Source: an uncultured Clostridium sp. (GTDB lineage Bacteria; Bacillota; Clostridia; TANB77; CAG-508). Taken from it: 45,354 bases of DNA. The position numbers and the translations under genes are program-made. Positions 38,134 to 45,338 of this stretch are shown here, piece after piece. The notes under the pieces were generated by a model that ran no database searches, had not been told where the DNA came from, and worked only from the letters and a program-made list of their open reading frames with translations. Position 1 is the stretch's first letter. Each line of letters opens with the position of its first letter. Location: the NCBI GenBank assembly GCA_948470025.1, contig CAOKNG010000007.1, positions 1 to 45,354 of the forward strand. Reading direction: 5' to 3'.

Positions 38134-38202
38134 TTTTTGTGATTGCCGTTGGTGATTACCAATCATTAGATACGTTATAATAAATAAAAAGGAGGTTTAC
38201 AA

Positions 38203-39555
38203 ATGGCAGTATACCGATATCGTGCATTAACACCCAATGGGGTTATTGTTAGTAACCGAATAGAAGAAAACAATCGTAGTGCTGTTATTAAAAAATTAAA
38301 AAGAAACAATTTAACGCCGATTCATATTACAGAGCAAATTGCGGTTAGTAAAAAGCCAGTAAAAACAAATAAGAGAAATATTAAAGATATAGATGACATT
38401 ATGAAAAATGTAAATACTACGAATTTAATGGCGAATCGTGAAAAAAACAGACAATCGTATATTCAAAAAATAAATCAGGCATTAAGTAAAACAGAGAAAA
38501 TAACGAATCGTGATATCGTAATTTTTACACAAAATTTCTATTTATTAAAAAAAGCAAATTTTAATAACATTCATGCACTAAGTACAATTATAGATAGTAC
38601 TGAAAATTATCTATTTAAAGGTATATTAGAAGATATTTTGGCTGGTGTAGAAGCAGGAGAAAATATGTATACAACAATGGAATACTATTCCAATGTATTC
38701 CCATATATCTATATTAACATGATAAAGGTCGGAGAATTATCAGGTTCTTTAACAACTTCATTAGAGCAGGCAGTCAAGTATTTAGATGATGCGGCGGATA
38801 TTACGAAAAAAGTAAAAAAAATCTTAATACCAAATCTTGCACAGTTTGCCTTATTAATGATCATGTTAGTAGTAGGTACCCTATTTGCAATACCATCCAT
38901 TCAAGATGTATTTGAAGCAGTAGGAACAAAAGATGAATTACCAGCAATTACGTTATGGTTTCAAAGTTTCTTAAATGGAGTTGTGGCATATTGGTATATT
39001 CCAACTGCAATTTTAGTAGGAGCCATTGTTGGAATTATTGCATATATTAACACGCCAAAAGGGAAATATAGCTTCGATTATTTTAAATATACTATGCCAA
39101 TCTTTGGAAAACTCATTTTCGCATTAGATTTTTCAAGATTGATGCGAGCAATGTTATTAAATTTAAATAACGGAATGAGAATACAAGAGGCACTAGAAGT
39201 TAGTAAAAATGTAAGTAAAAACTATGTAATGCTTTCGATTATAGAGACATCCATTAATAATATATTAATTGGACAATCTTGGATTGAACCATTTGAAAAA
39301 TCAGGATTACCATCTTCTATGATTACAGAAATGTTAAAAATTGGTATGAAAACAGATTTGGCCGAGATGATGGAAAAATTACTAGAATATATGGAAATTG
39401 ATATCAACAATATTCTAGACAAGATTATGATGGTATTACCACAAGTTGTATATAGTATTGTTGGGGTAGTATTAATCTTCTTCGTATTAGTTGTATTAGT
39501 TCCTTGTATTCAATTATACATGGGTAACTTCTTATTCTCAGCATATGGTTTCTAA
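38203..39555 (+). CDS. pilC: Type IV pilus platform protein
   Basis: The product is 450 aa with two GspF-like domains, each ending in membrane helices, and a third pair of helices (IPNLAQFALLMIMLVVGTLFA; IPTAILVGAIVGIIAYI; VVYSIVGVVLIFFVLVVLV). Family features include the N-terminal MAVYRYRALTPNG start and the repeated KVGELSGSL / KIGMKTDLAEM blocks. AAAGGAGG precedes ATG 38203. It anchors PilB and PilT and ends the operon. Confidence 0.92.
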   Translation: MAVYRYRALTPNGVIVSNRIEENNRSAVIKKLKRNNLTPIHITEQIAVSKKPVKTNKRNIKDIDDIMKNVNTTNLMANREKNRQSYIQKINQALSKTEKITNRDIVIFTQNFYLLKKANFNNIHALSTIIDSTENYLFKGILEDILAGVEAGENMYTTMEYYSNVFPYIYINMIKVGELSGSLTTSLEQAVKYLDDAADITKKVKKILIPNLAQFALLMIMLVVGTLFAIPSIQDVFEAVGTKDELPAITLWFQSFLNGVVAYWYIPTAILVGAIVGIIAYINTPKGKYSFDYFKYTMPIFGKLIFALDFSRLMRAMLLNLNNGMRIQEALEVSKNVSKNYVMLSIIETSINNILIGQSWIEPFEKSGLPSSMITEMLKIGMKTDLAEMMEKLLEYMEIDINNILDKIMMVLPQVVYSIVGVVLIFFVLVVLVPCIQLYMGNFLFSAYGF

Positions 39556-39633
39556 AACACAAAAAATAATGAAAAAACGTAGGGGTTGTGCATGGCACAA
39601 TCCCTTAATTGTAAAAGAAGAGAGGGATATATT

Positions 39634-40520
39634 ATGAGAATTGGAATAGATTTAGGTGGAAGTCATATTGCATTTGGATTGGTTGAAAATGGAAAAATAC
39701 TACAAAAAATAGAGCATAATTTTTCAGAAGAAGAAAAAGAAAATTTAGAGGCAACATTAGACAAAGTAATTTATCAACAAATGAATCAACTAATAAAAAC
39801 GATATCCATTGAAGAGATTGAAATGATAGGAATTTCTGCTCCACGGAAGACCTAAAAATGGATGTTTAGAATATACACCAAATTTTCGAACTAAAAACAT
39901 CAATATCGAAAATCTCGTAAAAAAAGTAATTAATAAACCAATATTCATGAAAAATGATGGTATGTGTGCAGGAATTGCAGAAAAAGAATATGGCAGTTTG
40001 CAAGGTTGTAAGAATGGTGTTTTTCTTGGAATTGGAACTGGAATTGGAACTGCAGTCTTTTTAAACGGAAGACTAGTAGAGGAAGTGCGAAGTGCAGGAC
40101 ATATGATTATTGAACGAAATGGAAGGCTTTGTGGTTGTGGAAAACATGGCTGCTATGAGGCATATGCTTCTATGAAAGCATTAAAAACACGGGATTAGAA
40201 ATAAACTTCAAGCCCCAAATTTGTCTAGTAAAGAAATTTTAAACATACTAAAAGATGAAAAACAAAGGAAACCATTAGAAGAGATTCTTCAGAATTACAT
40301 CGAATATTTAAGCATTGGCATTGCTAATTTTGCACGAATTTGTAGTAGCGATATAGTTACCATTGGAGGTAGTTTTGTTCATTTTCAAGATGTTTTATGG
40401 GATAGACTTTTACAAGAATTAGACCGTATTATGATACCAATGGAAAAAGAAAAAGTGACAATAAGGCTTGCTATACTTGGTAATGATGCGGGCATTATTG
40501 GAGCTACAAGAATAAAATGA
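39634..40520 (+). CDS. ROK-family sugar kinase, glucokinase-like (two +1 CGG sites)
   Basis: The N-terminal phosphate motif IGIDLGGSHIAFGLV is typical of ROK kinases. CGGA at 39844 breaks the frame; glycine restores ISAPGRPKNGCLEYTPNF. The middle segment carries GIGTGIGTAVFL and the zinc motif CGCGKHGCYEAYAS. CGGG at 40190 breaks it again; glycine restores KALKTGIRNKLQAPNLSS, leading to VTIGGSFV and GNDAGIIGA. The composite is 294 aa, the normal size, from three fragments in three frames. ATG 39634 follows GAGGG. Substrate (glucose or N-acetylmannosamine) cannot be told from the motifs. Confidence 0.9.
39844..39847 (+). other. +1 recoding site CGGA (1) in the ROK kinase
   Basis: CCA CGG in frame. 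CGGA as Gly restores GISAPGRPKNG; the zero frame stops at TAA two codons on. Confidence 0.92.
40190..40193 (+). other. +1 recoding site CGGG (2) in the ROK kinase
   Basis: ACA CGG in frame. CGGG as Gly restores ALKTGIRNKL; the zero frame stops at TAG two codons later. Confidence 0.9.
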
Positions 40521-40524
40521 ATTC

Positions 40525-40553
40525 TTGACTTCTCATTTTTTTTGTAGTATAAT
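40525..40553 (+). promoter_or_regulatory. Promoter of the leader RNA-RNase J unit
   Basis: TTGACT (40525-40530) and TATAAT (40548-40553), spacer 17 bp. Confidence 0.8.
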
Positions 40554-40559
40554 TAGTAC

Positions 40560-40785
40560 AATGATTACCAAGGATTGGTAAAGAAGAGATTTAAATTTTA
40601 TGTATGAAAAAAGCAAAAAGATAGTATATTAACATTATCAATTTGAGATTCGGAAAAAAAGAGAAAAATAATGATGATATGGGAAAAAGATATGAAGTTC
40701 GGGTAAAAAACATATCTGTTTTAAGTTATTACCATATTACCTCTTAAAAGCCGATCAGTTTTATTAAACTGATATTTTTTTCGTG
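40560..40785 (+). ncRNA. Structured leader RNA of RNase J with intrinsic terminator
   Basis: The roughly 225-nt segment between promoter and gene is highly structured. It has a hairpin TTACCAA/TTGGTAA (40565-40581) and nested pairings AAGAG/CTCTT (40659, 40741), ATATGG/CCATAT and GATATG/CATATC. It ends in ATCAGTTT/AAACTGAT plus a seven-T run (40754-40781). It could be a riboswitch or protein-dependent attenuator, or a free small RNA ended by that terminator. It does not match any riboswitch class I know. Confidence 0.6.
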
Positions 40786-40824
40786 CAAAAATGTAAATTG
40801 AAATAACAAATAAAGGAGAAGTAA

Positions 40825-43002
40825 ATGAGAGAAGATAGTAAAACAGAAGAAATCAGTAGTGTGGTAAATACAGAAAACCAAACTACAGTAAAAAGAAGAG
40901 GAACAAAGAATTATGTTTCAAAAACAAATCAAAGTACAAAAACAGAAAATCTAGTTGAAAAACTAGAAACAAGAAATGGAACAAAAGAAAGAAGAGTACC
41001 ACGAAGAAGTGAAGAAGTAAAAAGAGGAAGAAAATTAGAACCAAAAACAGAAAAACAAAGGCAAGAAAGAGAAATAAAGTTAAAAGCGGAAGAACTAAAA
41101 AGGGAAAACAGGTTAGAAGGAAAAAGTAAAAAGCAAAGGCAAGAGATAAAAGTAGACTTAAAAAGTGAAGACCATAGAAAAGAAAGAAAATTACCCAAAA
41201 GCGAAAATGAAAGACGTAGAAGGATAGAAATGAGTAATGAAGCTAAAATACAGACTCAAACCAGAAAAGAACAAACAAACCAAGGAAGAACAAATAGAAA
41301 AATAAGTGAAAATAGACCACAAGAAATGAATCACTTCCAGTTTAAAAAAAGTCCATTAAAAATCATACCACTTGGTGGACTATTAGAAATTGGAAAAAAC
41401 ATAACTGTTTTTGAATACGAAAATGAAATTGTTGTAGTAGATTGTGGATTAGCCTTTCCAGAAGATGATATGTTAGGAATCGATTTAGTTATACCAGATA
41501 TTACGTATTTAGAAAGAAACAAGGAAAAAATTAAAGGATTAGTCATTACACATGGACATGAGGATCATATCGGTTCTATTCCATACTTATTAAAACAAAT
41601 GAATATCCCAATTTATGCAACAAGACTAACCGCTGGACTTATTAAAAATAAATTAGAAGAACATGGATTAGTTCGTAGTACGAAATTAAACATTATAAAC
41701 CAAGGCGAAACCATCTATTTTGGTAAAATGAATGTAGAATTTATTAGAAGCTGCCATAGTATACCTGATGCAGTGGCTTTAGCCATTCATACACCGGTTG
41801 GAACCATTCTTCATACAGGAGATTTTAAAATTGATTATACACCGATTGATGATGAACGAATGGATTTTGGAAGGCTTGCTGAACTTGGAAATGAGGGAGT
41901 GCTTGCCCTTATGTCCGATAGTACCAATGCAGAAAGAAAAGGATATACCATGTCAGAAAGTACAGTAGGTGACGTATTTGAAAAACTATTTTTAAACTGT
42001 AAAAAACGTATTGTAGTAGCAACTTTTGCTTCCAATGTACACCGTGTACAACAAATTGTAAATTCTGCTGTAAAATATGGTAGAAAAATTGCAGTATGTG
42101 GTAGAAGCATGATTAACATGATTACAACCGCTATTGAACTTGGCTACATCCAAGTACCAAACAATGTATTTATCGATATCGACATGATTCGTAATTATAC
42201 AGAAGAACAATTAGTTATTATTACAACTGGTTCTCAAGGAGAAACTATGTCAGCACTTACAAGAATGGCAACAGGAGAACACAAAAAAGTAACCATTACC
42301 TCAAATGACTTAGTTATTATATCAGCAAGTCCAATACCAGGAAATGAAAAACTGGTCTCTAAGGTTATTGATGATTTAATGAAAATTGGAGCAGAAGTAG
42401 TATATAGTGCGTTAGAAGATGTTCACGTATCTGGTCATGCTTGTCAAGAAGAGCAAAAGTTAATGCTTGCACTTGTACGACCAAAATATTTTATCCCAGT
42501 TCATGGAGAATATAGGCAGCTAATTGCCCATATTGAAACTGCCAAAAAAATGGGAGTAGAACCAGAAAACACCTTTATTTTAACCAATGGTAGAATATTA
42601 GAAATCAACCAAAACGAAGCGAAATTAGCAGGCACTGTACCAGCAGGAAGAATCCTAGTAGATGGACTAGGGGTTGGTGATGTAGGGAATATTGTATTAC
42701 GAGATAGACAACATCTATCACAAGATGGTTTAATTGTCATTGTATTAACAATGAATTCTACGACTGGTGAAGTAGTAGCAGGACCAGATGTTATTTCAAG
42801 AGGATTTGTTTATGTAAGAGAATCCGAAAACTTAATGGATAGCGTAAAAATGGTAATTCGCGATGAAATTGCAAAATGTGAAGAAAAACATATTAAAGAA
42901 TGGTCTGTCATCAAATCCAACCTAAAAGATTCTTTAAGAGATTACATTTATCAAAAAACAAAAAGAAATCCAATGATTCTACCAATTATCATGGAAGTAT
43001 AG
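40825..43002 (+). CDS. Ribonuclease J with long charged N-terminal extension
   Basis: This is a metallo-beta-lactamase/beta-CASP ribonuclease for mRNA decay and rRNA maturation. The core begins near residue 175 (KIIPLGGLLEIGKN) and has the zinc motif HGHEDHIGS, MSDSTNAERKG, the SGHA region and the C-terminal MILPIIMEV. Core length of about 550 aa is normal. The first 170 residues are a low-complexity Lys/Arg/Glu-rich tail, probably disordered and RNA-binding; RNase J usually lacks this. AAAGGAG precedes ATG 40825. No CGG codon. The leader RNA with terminator lies directly upstream. Confidence 0.92.
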   Translation: MREDSKTEEISSVVNTENQTTVKRRGTKNYVSKTNQSTKTENLVEKLETRNGTKERRVPRRSEEVKRGRKLEPKTEKQRQEREIKLKAEELKRENRLEGKSKKQRQEIKVDLKSEDHRKERKLPKSENERRRRIEMSNEAKIQTQTRKEQTNQGRTNRKISENRPQEMNHFQFKKSPLKIIPLGGLLEIGKNITVFEYENEIVVVDCGLAFPEDDMLGIDLVIPDITYLERNKEKIKGLVITHGHEDHIGSIPYLLKQMNIPIYATRLTAGLIKNKLEEHGLVRSTKLNIINQGETIYFGKMNVEFIRSCHSIPDAVALAIHTPVGTILHTGDFKIDYTPIDDERMDFGRLAELGNEGVLALMSDSTNAERKGYTMSESTVGDVFEKLFLNCKKRIVVATFASNVHRVQQIVNSAVKYGRKIAVCGRSMINMITTAIELGYIQVPNNVFIDIDMIRNYTEEQLVIITTGSQGETMSALTRMATGEHKKVTITSNDLVIISASPIPGNEKLVSKVIDDLMKIGAEVVYSALEDVHVSGHACQEEQKLMLALVRPKYFIPVHGEYRQLIAHIETAKKMGVEPENTFILTNGRILEINQNEAKLAGTVPAGRILVDGLGVGDVGNIVLRDRQHLSQDGLIVIVLTMNSTTGEVVAGPDVISRGFVYVRESENLMDSVKMVIRDEIAKCEEKHIKEWSVIKSNLKDSLRDYIYQKTKRNPMILPIIMEV

Positions 43003-43034
43003 AAAAAGAAAAAGTCTTTTTATCCTTGTTTTGG

Positions 43035-43078
43035 GAATTGAAGTTTGTTTTTACAAGGCTAACTTCAATTCTTTTGCT
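43035..43078 (+). terminator. Terminator after RNase J
   Basis: GAATTGAAGTT pairs with AACTTCAATTC across a 15-nt loop, followed by TTTTGC. Confidence 0.7.
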
Positions 43079-43130
43079 ATGCATACAGATGCCATTTTAC
43101 AAAAAAGCAAAAAGTTTTTTGCAAAATGAC

Positions 43131-43159
43131 TTGACAAGTACAAAAAAAGGTTGTATACT
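43131..43159 (+). promoter_or_regulatory. Promoter of infC-rpmI-rplT
   Basis: TTGACA (43131-43136) and TATACT (43154-43159), spacer 17 bp. Confidence 0.85.
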
Positions 43160-43269
43160 TATGAAGTTAAAAGAAGAAGGATCCACTTCTCACCTAATCT
43201 AAGTTAAGGAGAAAGGTTATAAACGAGATGTTTTATACTATTATCTTATATGGTAATAGGAGGAATGTG

Positions 43270-43304
43270 GATTGGCTTTTAACGAAGTCAATCTTAATTT
43301 TTTT
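43270..43304 (+). promoter_or_regulatory. Attenuator hairpin in the infC leader
   Basis: GATTGGCTT (43270-43278) pairs with AAGTCAATC (43285-43293), with a T-run ending at the infC ribosome binding site. The infC-rpmI-rplT leader is controlled by L20 binding in Bacillus, so a similar attenuation is likely here. Confidence 0.65.
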
Positions 43305-43317
43305 GGAGGTGTTTTCA

Positions 43318-43833
43318 ATCAAACAAGAATTACCAATTAATGAACAAATTCGTCACAAACAAGTACAATTGATAGATGACGAAGGGCAGAAGCTAGGGGT
43401 AATGGATACGAGGGAAGCTTTAGACATTGCTTATGAAAAAAACTTAGACTTAGTACTAGTAGCACCAAATGGAAATCCACCAGTTTGCAAAATTATGAAC
43501 TATGGAAAGTATAAATTTGAGCAAGCAAAAAAGGAAAAAGAAGCAAAGAAAAAACAAAAAGTGTATGAATTAAAAGAGCTACGTATTACGCCAAATACCG
43601 AAGAACATGATTTCAATTTTAAAGCCAAAAATGCAAGAAAATTTCTTGAAGATGGTTGTAAAGTAAAAATCACAGTTCGTTTTCGTGGAAGAGAACTAAA
43701 CTATGTCAAACAAGGAGAAACCATTCTAAATCAATTTATAGAAGAATTATCTGACATTGCAGTTCCGGAAAAGAAGCCAGTATTAGAAGGAAAAAACATG
43801 TTTATTATATTAGCTAAAAAAGCTGAGAAATAA
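43318..43833 (+). CDS. infC: Translation initiation factor IF-3, non-canonical ATC start
   Basis: IF-3 is 171 aa here. It has INEQIRHKQVQLIDDEGQKLG (N-domain), APNGNPPVCKIMNYGKY (linker) and the C-domain with ELRITPNTEEHDFNFKAKNARKFL and RFRGREL. The chosen start is ATC at 43318, 8 nt after GGAGG (43305-43309); the in-frame GTG at 43309 overlaps that site. infC genes use AUU/AUC/AUA starts so that IF-3 represses its own translation; this is the same device. It is followed by rpmI and rplT in the standard order. Confidence 0.9.
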   Translation: MKQELPINEQIRHKQVQLIDDEGQKLGVMDTREALDIAYEKNLDLVLVAPNGNPPVCKIMNYGKYKFEQAKKEKEAKKKQKVYELKELRITPNTEEHDFNFKAKNARKFLEDGCKVKITVRFRGRELNYVKQGETILNQFIEELSDIAVPEKKPVLEGKNMFIILAKKAEK

Positions 43834-43866
43834 TAGAGTAATCAAAAAGAAGGGAGTTTGAAAATT

Positions 43867-44067
43867 ATGCCAAAATTAAAAACGAATAAAGCAGCGAAGA
43901 AAAGATATTCTCATACTGCAACAGGGAAAGTAAAAAGAACACATGCAAATTCAAGACACAGATTAGCAACAAAAACTTCAAGACAAAAAATGTCTAGAAG
44001 AGAAAGTGCTTATGCTGATAAAACAGTAGAGGCAGGAATTAAAAAATTATTACCATATGGTAACTAA
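43867..44067 (+). CDS. rpmI: 50S ribosomal protein L35
   Basis: The product is 66 aa, highly basic, starting MPKLKTNKAAKKRY as in all L35 proteins. ATG 43867 is taken over the upstream in-frame codon because of the family N-terminus and the AAGGGAG binding site at 43850-43856. Between infC and rplT. Confidence 0.95.
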   Translation: MPKLKTNKAAKKRYSHTATGKVKRTHANSRHRLATKTSRQKMSRRESAYADKTVEAGIKKLLPYGN

Positions 44068-44099
44068 AAGAAAAACAAGAATAGGAAGGTGAAACAAAA

Positions 44100-44450
44100 A
44101 TGGCAAGAGTAAAGAGTGCAATTATTACTCGTAAAAAACATAAAAAAATAATGAAACAAGCAAAAGGATATTATGGAGCAAAACATTATCGTTTCAGAAT
44201 GGCAAAACAAGCTGTTATGAAATCGGGAATGTATGCATATGTAGGAAGAAAAGATAAGAAAAGTAATTTTAGAAAATTATGGATTACTAGAATTAATGCA
44301 GCAGCAAGAATGAATGGATTAACATACAGCAAATTAATTGCAGGATTAAAAAAAGCAAATGTAACCATTAACCGTAAAATGCTTGCAGAGATTGCAGTAA
44401 CAGATCCTACTGCATTTTCCCGAATTGCCGAAATGGCGAAAAATGCATAA
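44100..44450 (+). CDS. rplT: 50S ribosomal protein L20
   Basis: The product is 116 aa, starting [20 protein letters not shown], then [13 protein letters not shown] and the C-terminal [19 protein letters not shown] block. L20 is an early assembly protein and the repressor of this operon in Bacillus. AGGAAGGTGA precedes ATG 44100. Confidence 0.97.
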   Translation: MARVKSAIITRKKHKKIMKQAKGYYGAKHYRFRMAKQAVMKSGMYAYVGRKDKKSNFRKLWITRINAAARMNGLTYSKLIAGLKKANVTINRKMLAEIAVTDPTAFSRIAEMAKNA

Positions 44451-44466
44451 AAATGTAAATAATAGA

Positions 44467-44495
44467 AAAACGGAATATTAGTTCCGTTTTTTTTA
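44467..44495 (+). terminator. Terminator after rplT
   Basis: AAAACGGAA pairs with TTCCGTTTT and continues into eight T. Confidence 0.9.
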
Positions 44496-44515
44496 TATTA
44501 GTTGCTAATTTCATA

Positions 44516-44544
44516 TTGTAAACAGTAAAAAAACATGGTACAAT
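44516..44544 (+). promoter_or_regulatory. Promoter of the PilZ gene
   Basis: TTGTAA (44516-44521) and TACAAT (44539-44544), spacer 17 bp. Confidence 0.6.
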
Positions 44545-44590
44545 AATTTATGGAAACAATAAAGTGATTGTATCGAAAAAGGAGGATACG

Positions 44591-45217
44591 ATGGGCAAAA
44601 AAGAATTAACCACTAAAATGTTGCGGAACTGCCGAATGGCTAGAATCAGTATTCCATCAGAGGAAAAAAACTATATGTTTGGTGTTTTCGTAAGCCAGAA
44701 TGATCAAATCCAGTTGATGATAGAAAAAGCCTTCAATATAGCACTTCCGGCAAGGTATGAGGTCACATTTTATGATGGAGTTTTTGGAATTCAAAAATGT
44801 GACTGTGAACTAAGGGAAGGAATAAGAGGTTCTGATTCTGCCTATGCTTATGCAGAGTGTAAAATTTTAGAAATTCTCGACATAAAGCAAAGAAGAGAGA
44901 ATGTAAAGGTCCCTCTTGAAACAAAGATTGTGGTTTCAATCAATAAAGGGGAGGAATGGTTTGAAGCGACGATAAAAAATATCAGCGCAGGCGGAGTTTT
45001 CTTCGAGTGTGATTTCTGGTTAGAACATGAACGAAGAGTGGATTTTTCGCTTACAACTCCAGACAAAACTCTTCCACTCACTGCTAAAGTAGTCAGGATT
45101 GAAAAGTTAAAAGAAAAATCTGGCTACGGTTGCAAATTTATCGAACTTCCGAATAGCATCGAAAGTGCACTACGGAGTTATGTGTTTGACTTACAAAGAA
45201 AAAATGCAAAACTCTAA
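44591..45217 (+). CDS. PilZ-domain protein with two zero-frame CGG codons
   Basis: The product is 208 aa. An N-terminal YcgR-N-like domain (residues 1-95) is followed by a PilZ c-di-GMP domain, with RRENVKV (RxxxR-like) near residue 98 and the NISAGGVFF (DxSxxG-like) motif near 138. It may link c-di-GMP to the pili encoded upstream. GGAGGATACG precedes ATG 44591. Codon use is less AT-biased than its neighbours (CTC, GTC, AGG, CGA). CGG occurs in frame at codon 12 (44624) and at codon 195 (45173). A shift at the first would stop after about 23 codons, while zero-frame arginine at the second fits the PilZ C-terminal helix (ALRSYVFDLQR). This is the clearest exception to the CGG-frameshift rule here. 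Confidence 0.85.
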   Translation: MGKKELTTKMLRNCRMARISIPSEEKNYMFGVFVSQNDQIQLMIEKAFNIALPARYEVTFYDGVFGIQKCDCELREGIRGSDSAYAYAECKILEILDIKQRRENVKVPLETKIVVSINKGEEWFEATIKNISAGGVFFECDFWLEHERRVDFSLTTPDKTLPLTAKVVRIEKLKEKSGYGCKFIELPNSIESALRSYVFDLQRKNAKL

Positions 45218-45236
45218 TGCATAAAGGATGCAAAGA

Positions 45237-45270
45237 GGGATTAGCGATGGTATAGCGCTAATCCCTTCTT
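45237..45270 (+). terminator. Terminator after the PilZ gene
   Basis: GGGATTAGCG pairs with CGCTAATCCC, followed by TTCTT. Confidence 0.75.
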
Positions 45271-45309
45271 GTATAAAACAAAATTACTAAAAAATACCAC
45301 AAAAAAGTA

Positions 45310-45338
45310 TTGACATAATTAATTTAAAATGATATTAT
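45310..45338 (+). promoter_or_regulatory. Promoter for a gene beyond the window
   Basis: TTGACA (45310-45315) and TATTAT (45333-45338), spacer 17 bp, close to the right edge. Confidence 0.7.

Noticed and set aside
39580..39606. Hairpin AGGGGTTGTGC/GCACAATCCCTT as the pilus operon terminator
   Set aside because: The stem is good but there is no U-tract, and it is equally compatible with a leader structure for the ROK kinase; left unassigned.
2948..40193. Sequencing or assembly indel errors
   Set aside because: All are C before GG on the sense strand and codon-phased, in genes on both strands. An error process has no knowledge of reading frame.
2948..40193. Simple reassignment of CGG to another amino acid without frame change
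   Set aside because: At all 16 sites the downstream homology is in the +1 frame, so a three-base meaning of CGG cannot explain the data.
2948..40193. prfB-like or dnaX-like programmed frameshifting
   Set aside because: No common upstream Shine-Dalgarno, stop codon, A-run or downstream structure was found. RNA editing that removes the C cannot be excluded from DNA alone.
2378..40520. Annotating the twelve split genes as pseudogenes
   Set aside because: Each has exactly one kind of lesion, at a glycine, with full conservation on both sides, intact promoters and operon context. Decay would give mixed indels and stops.
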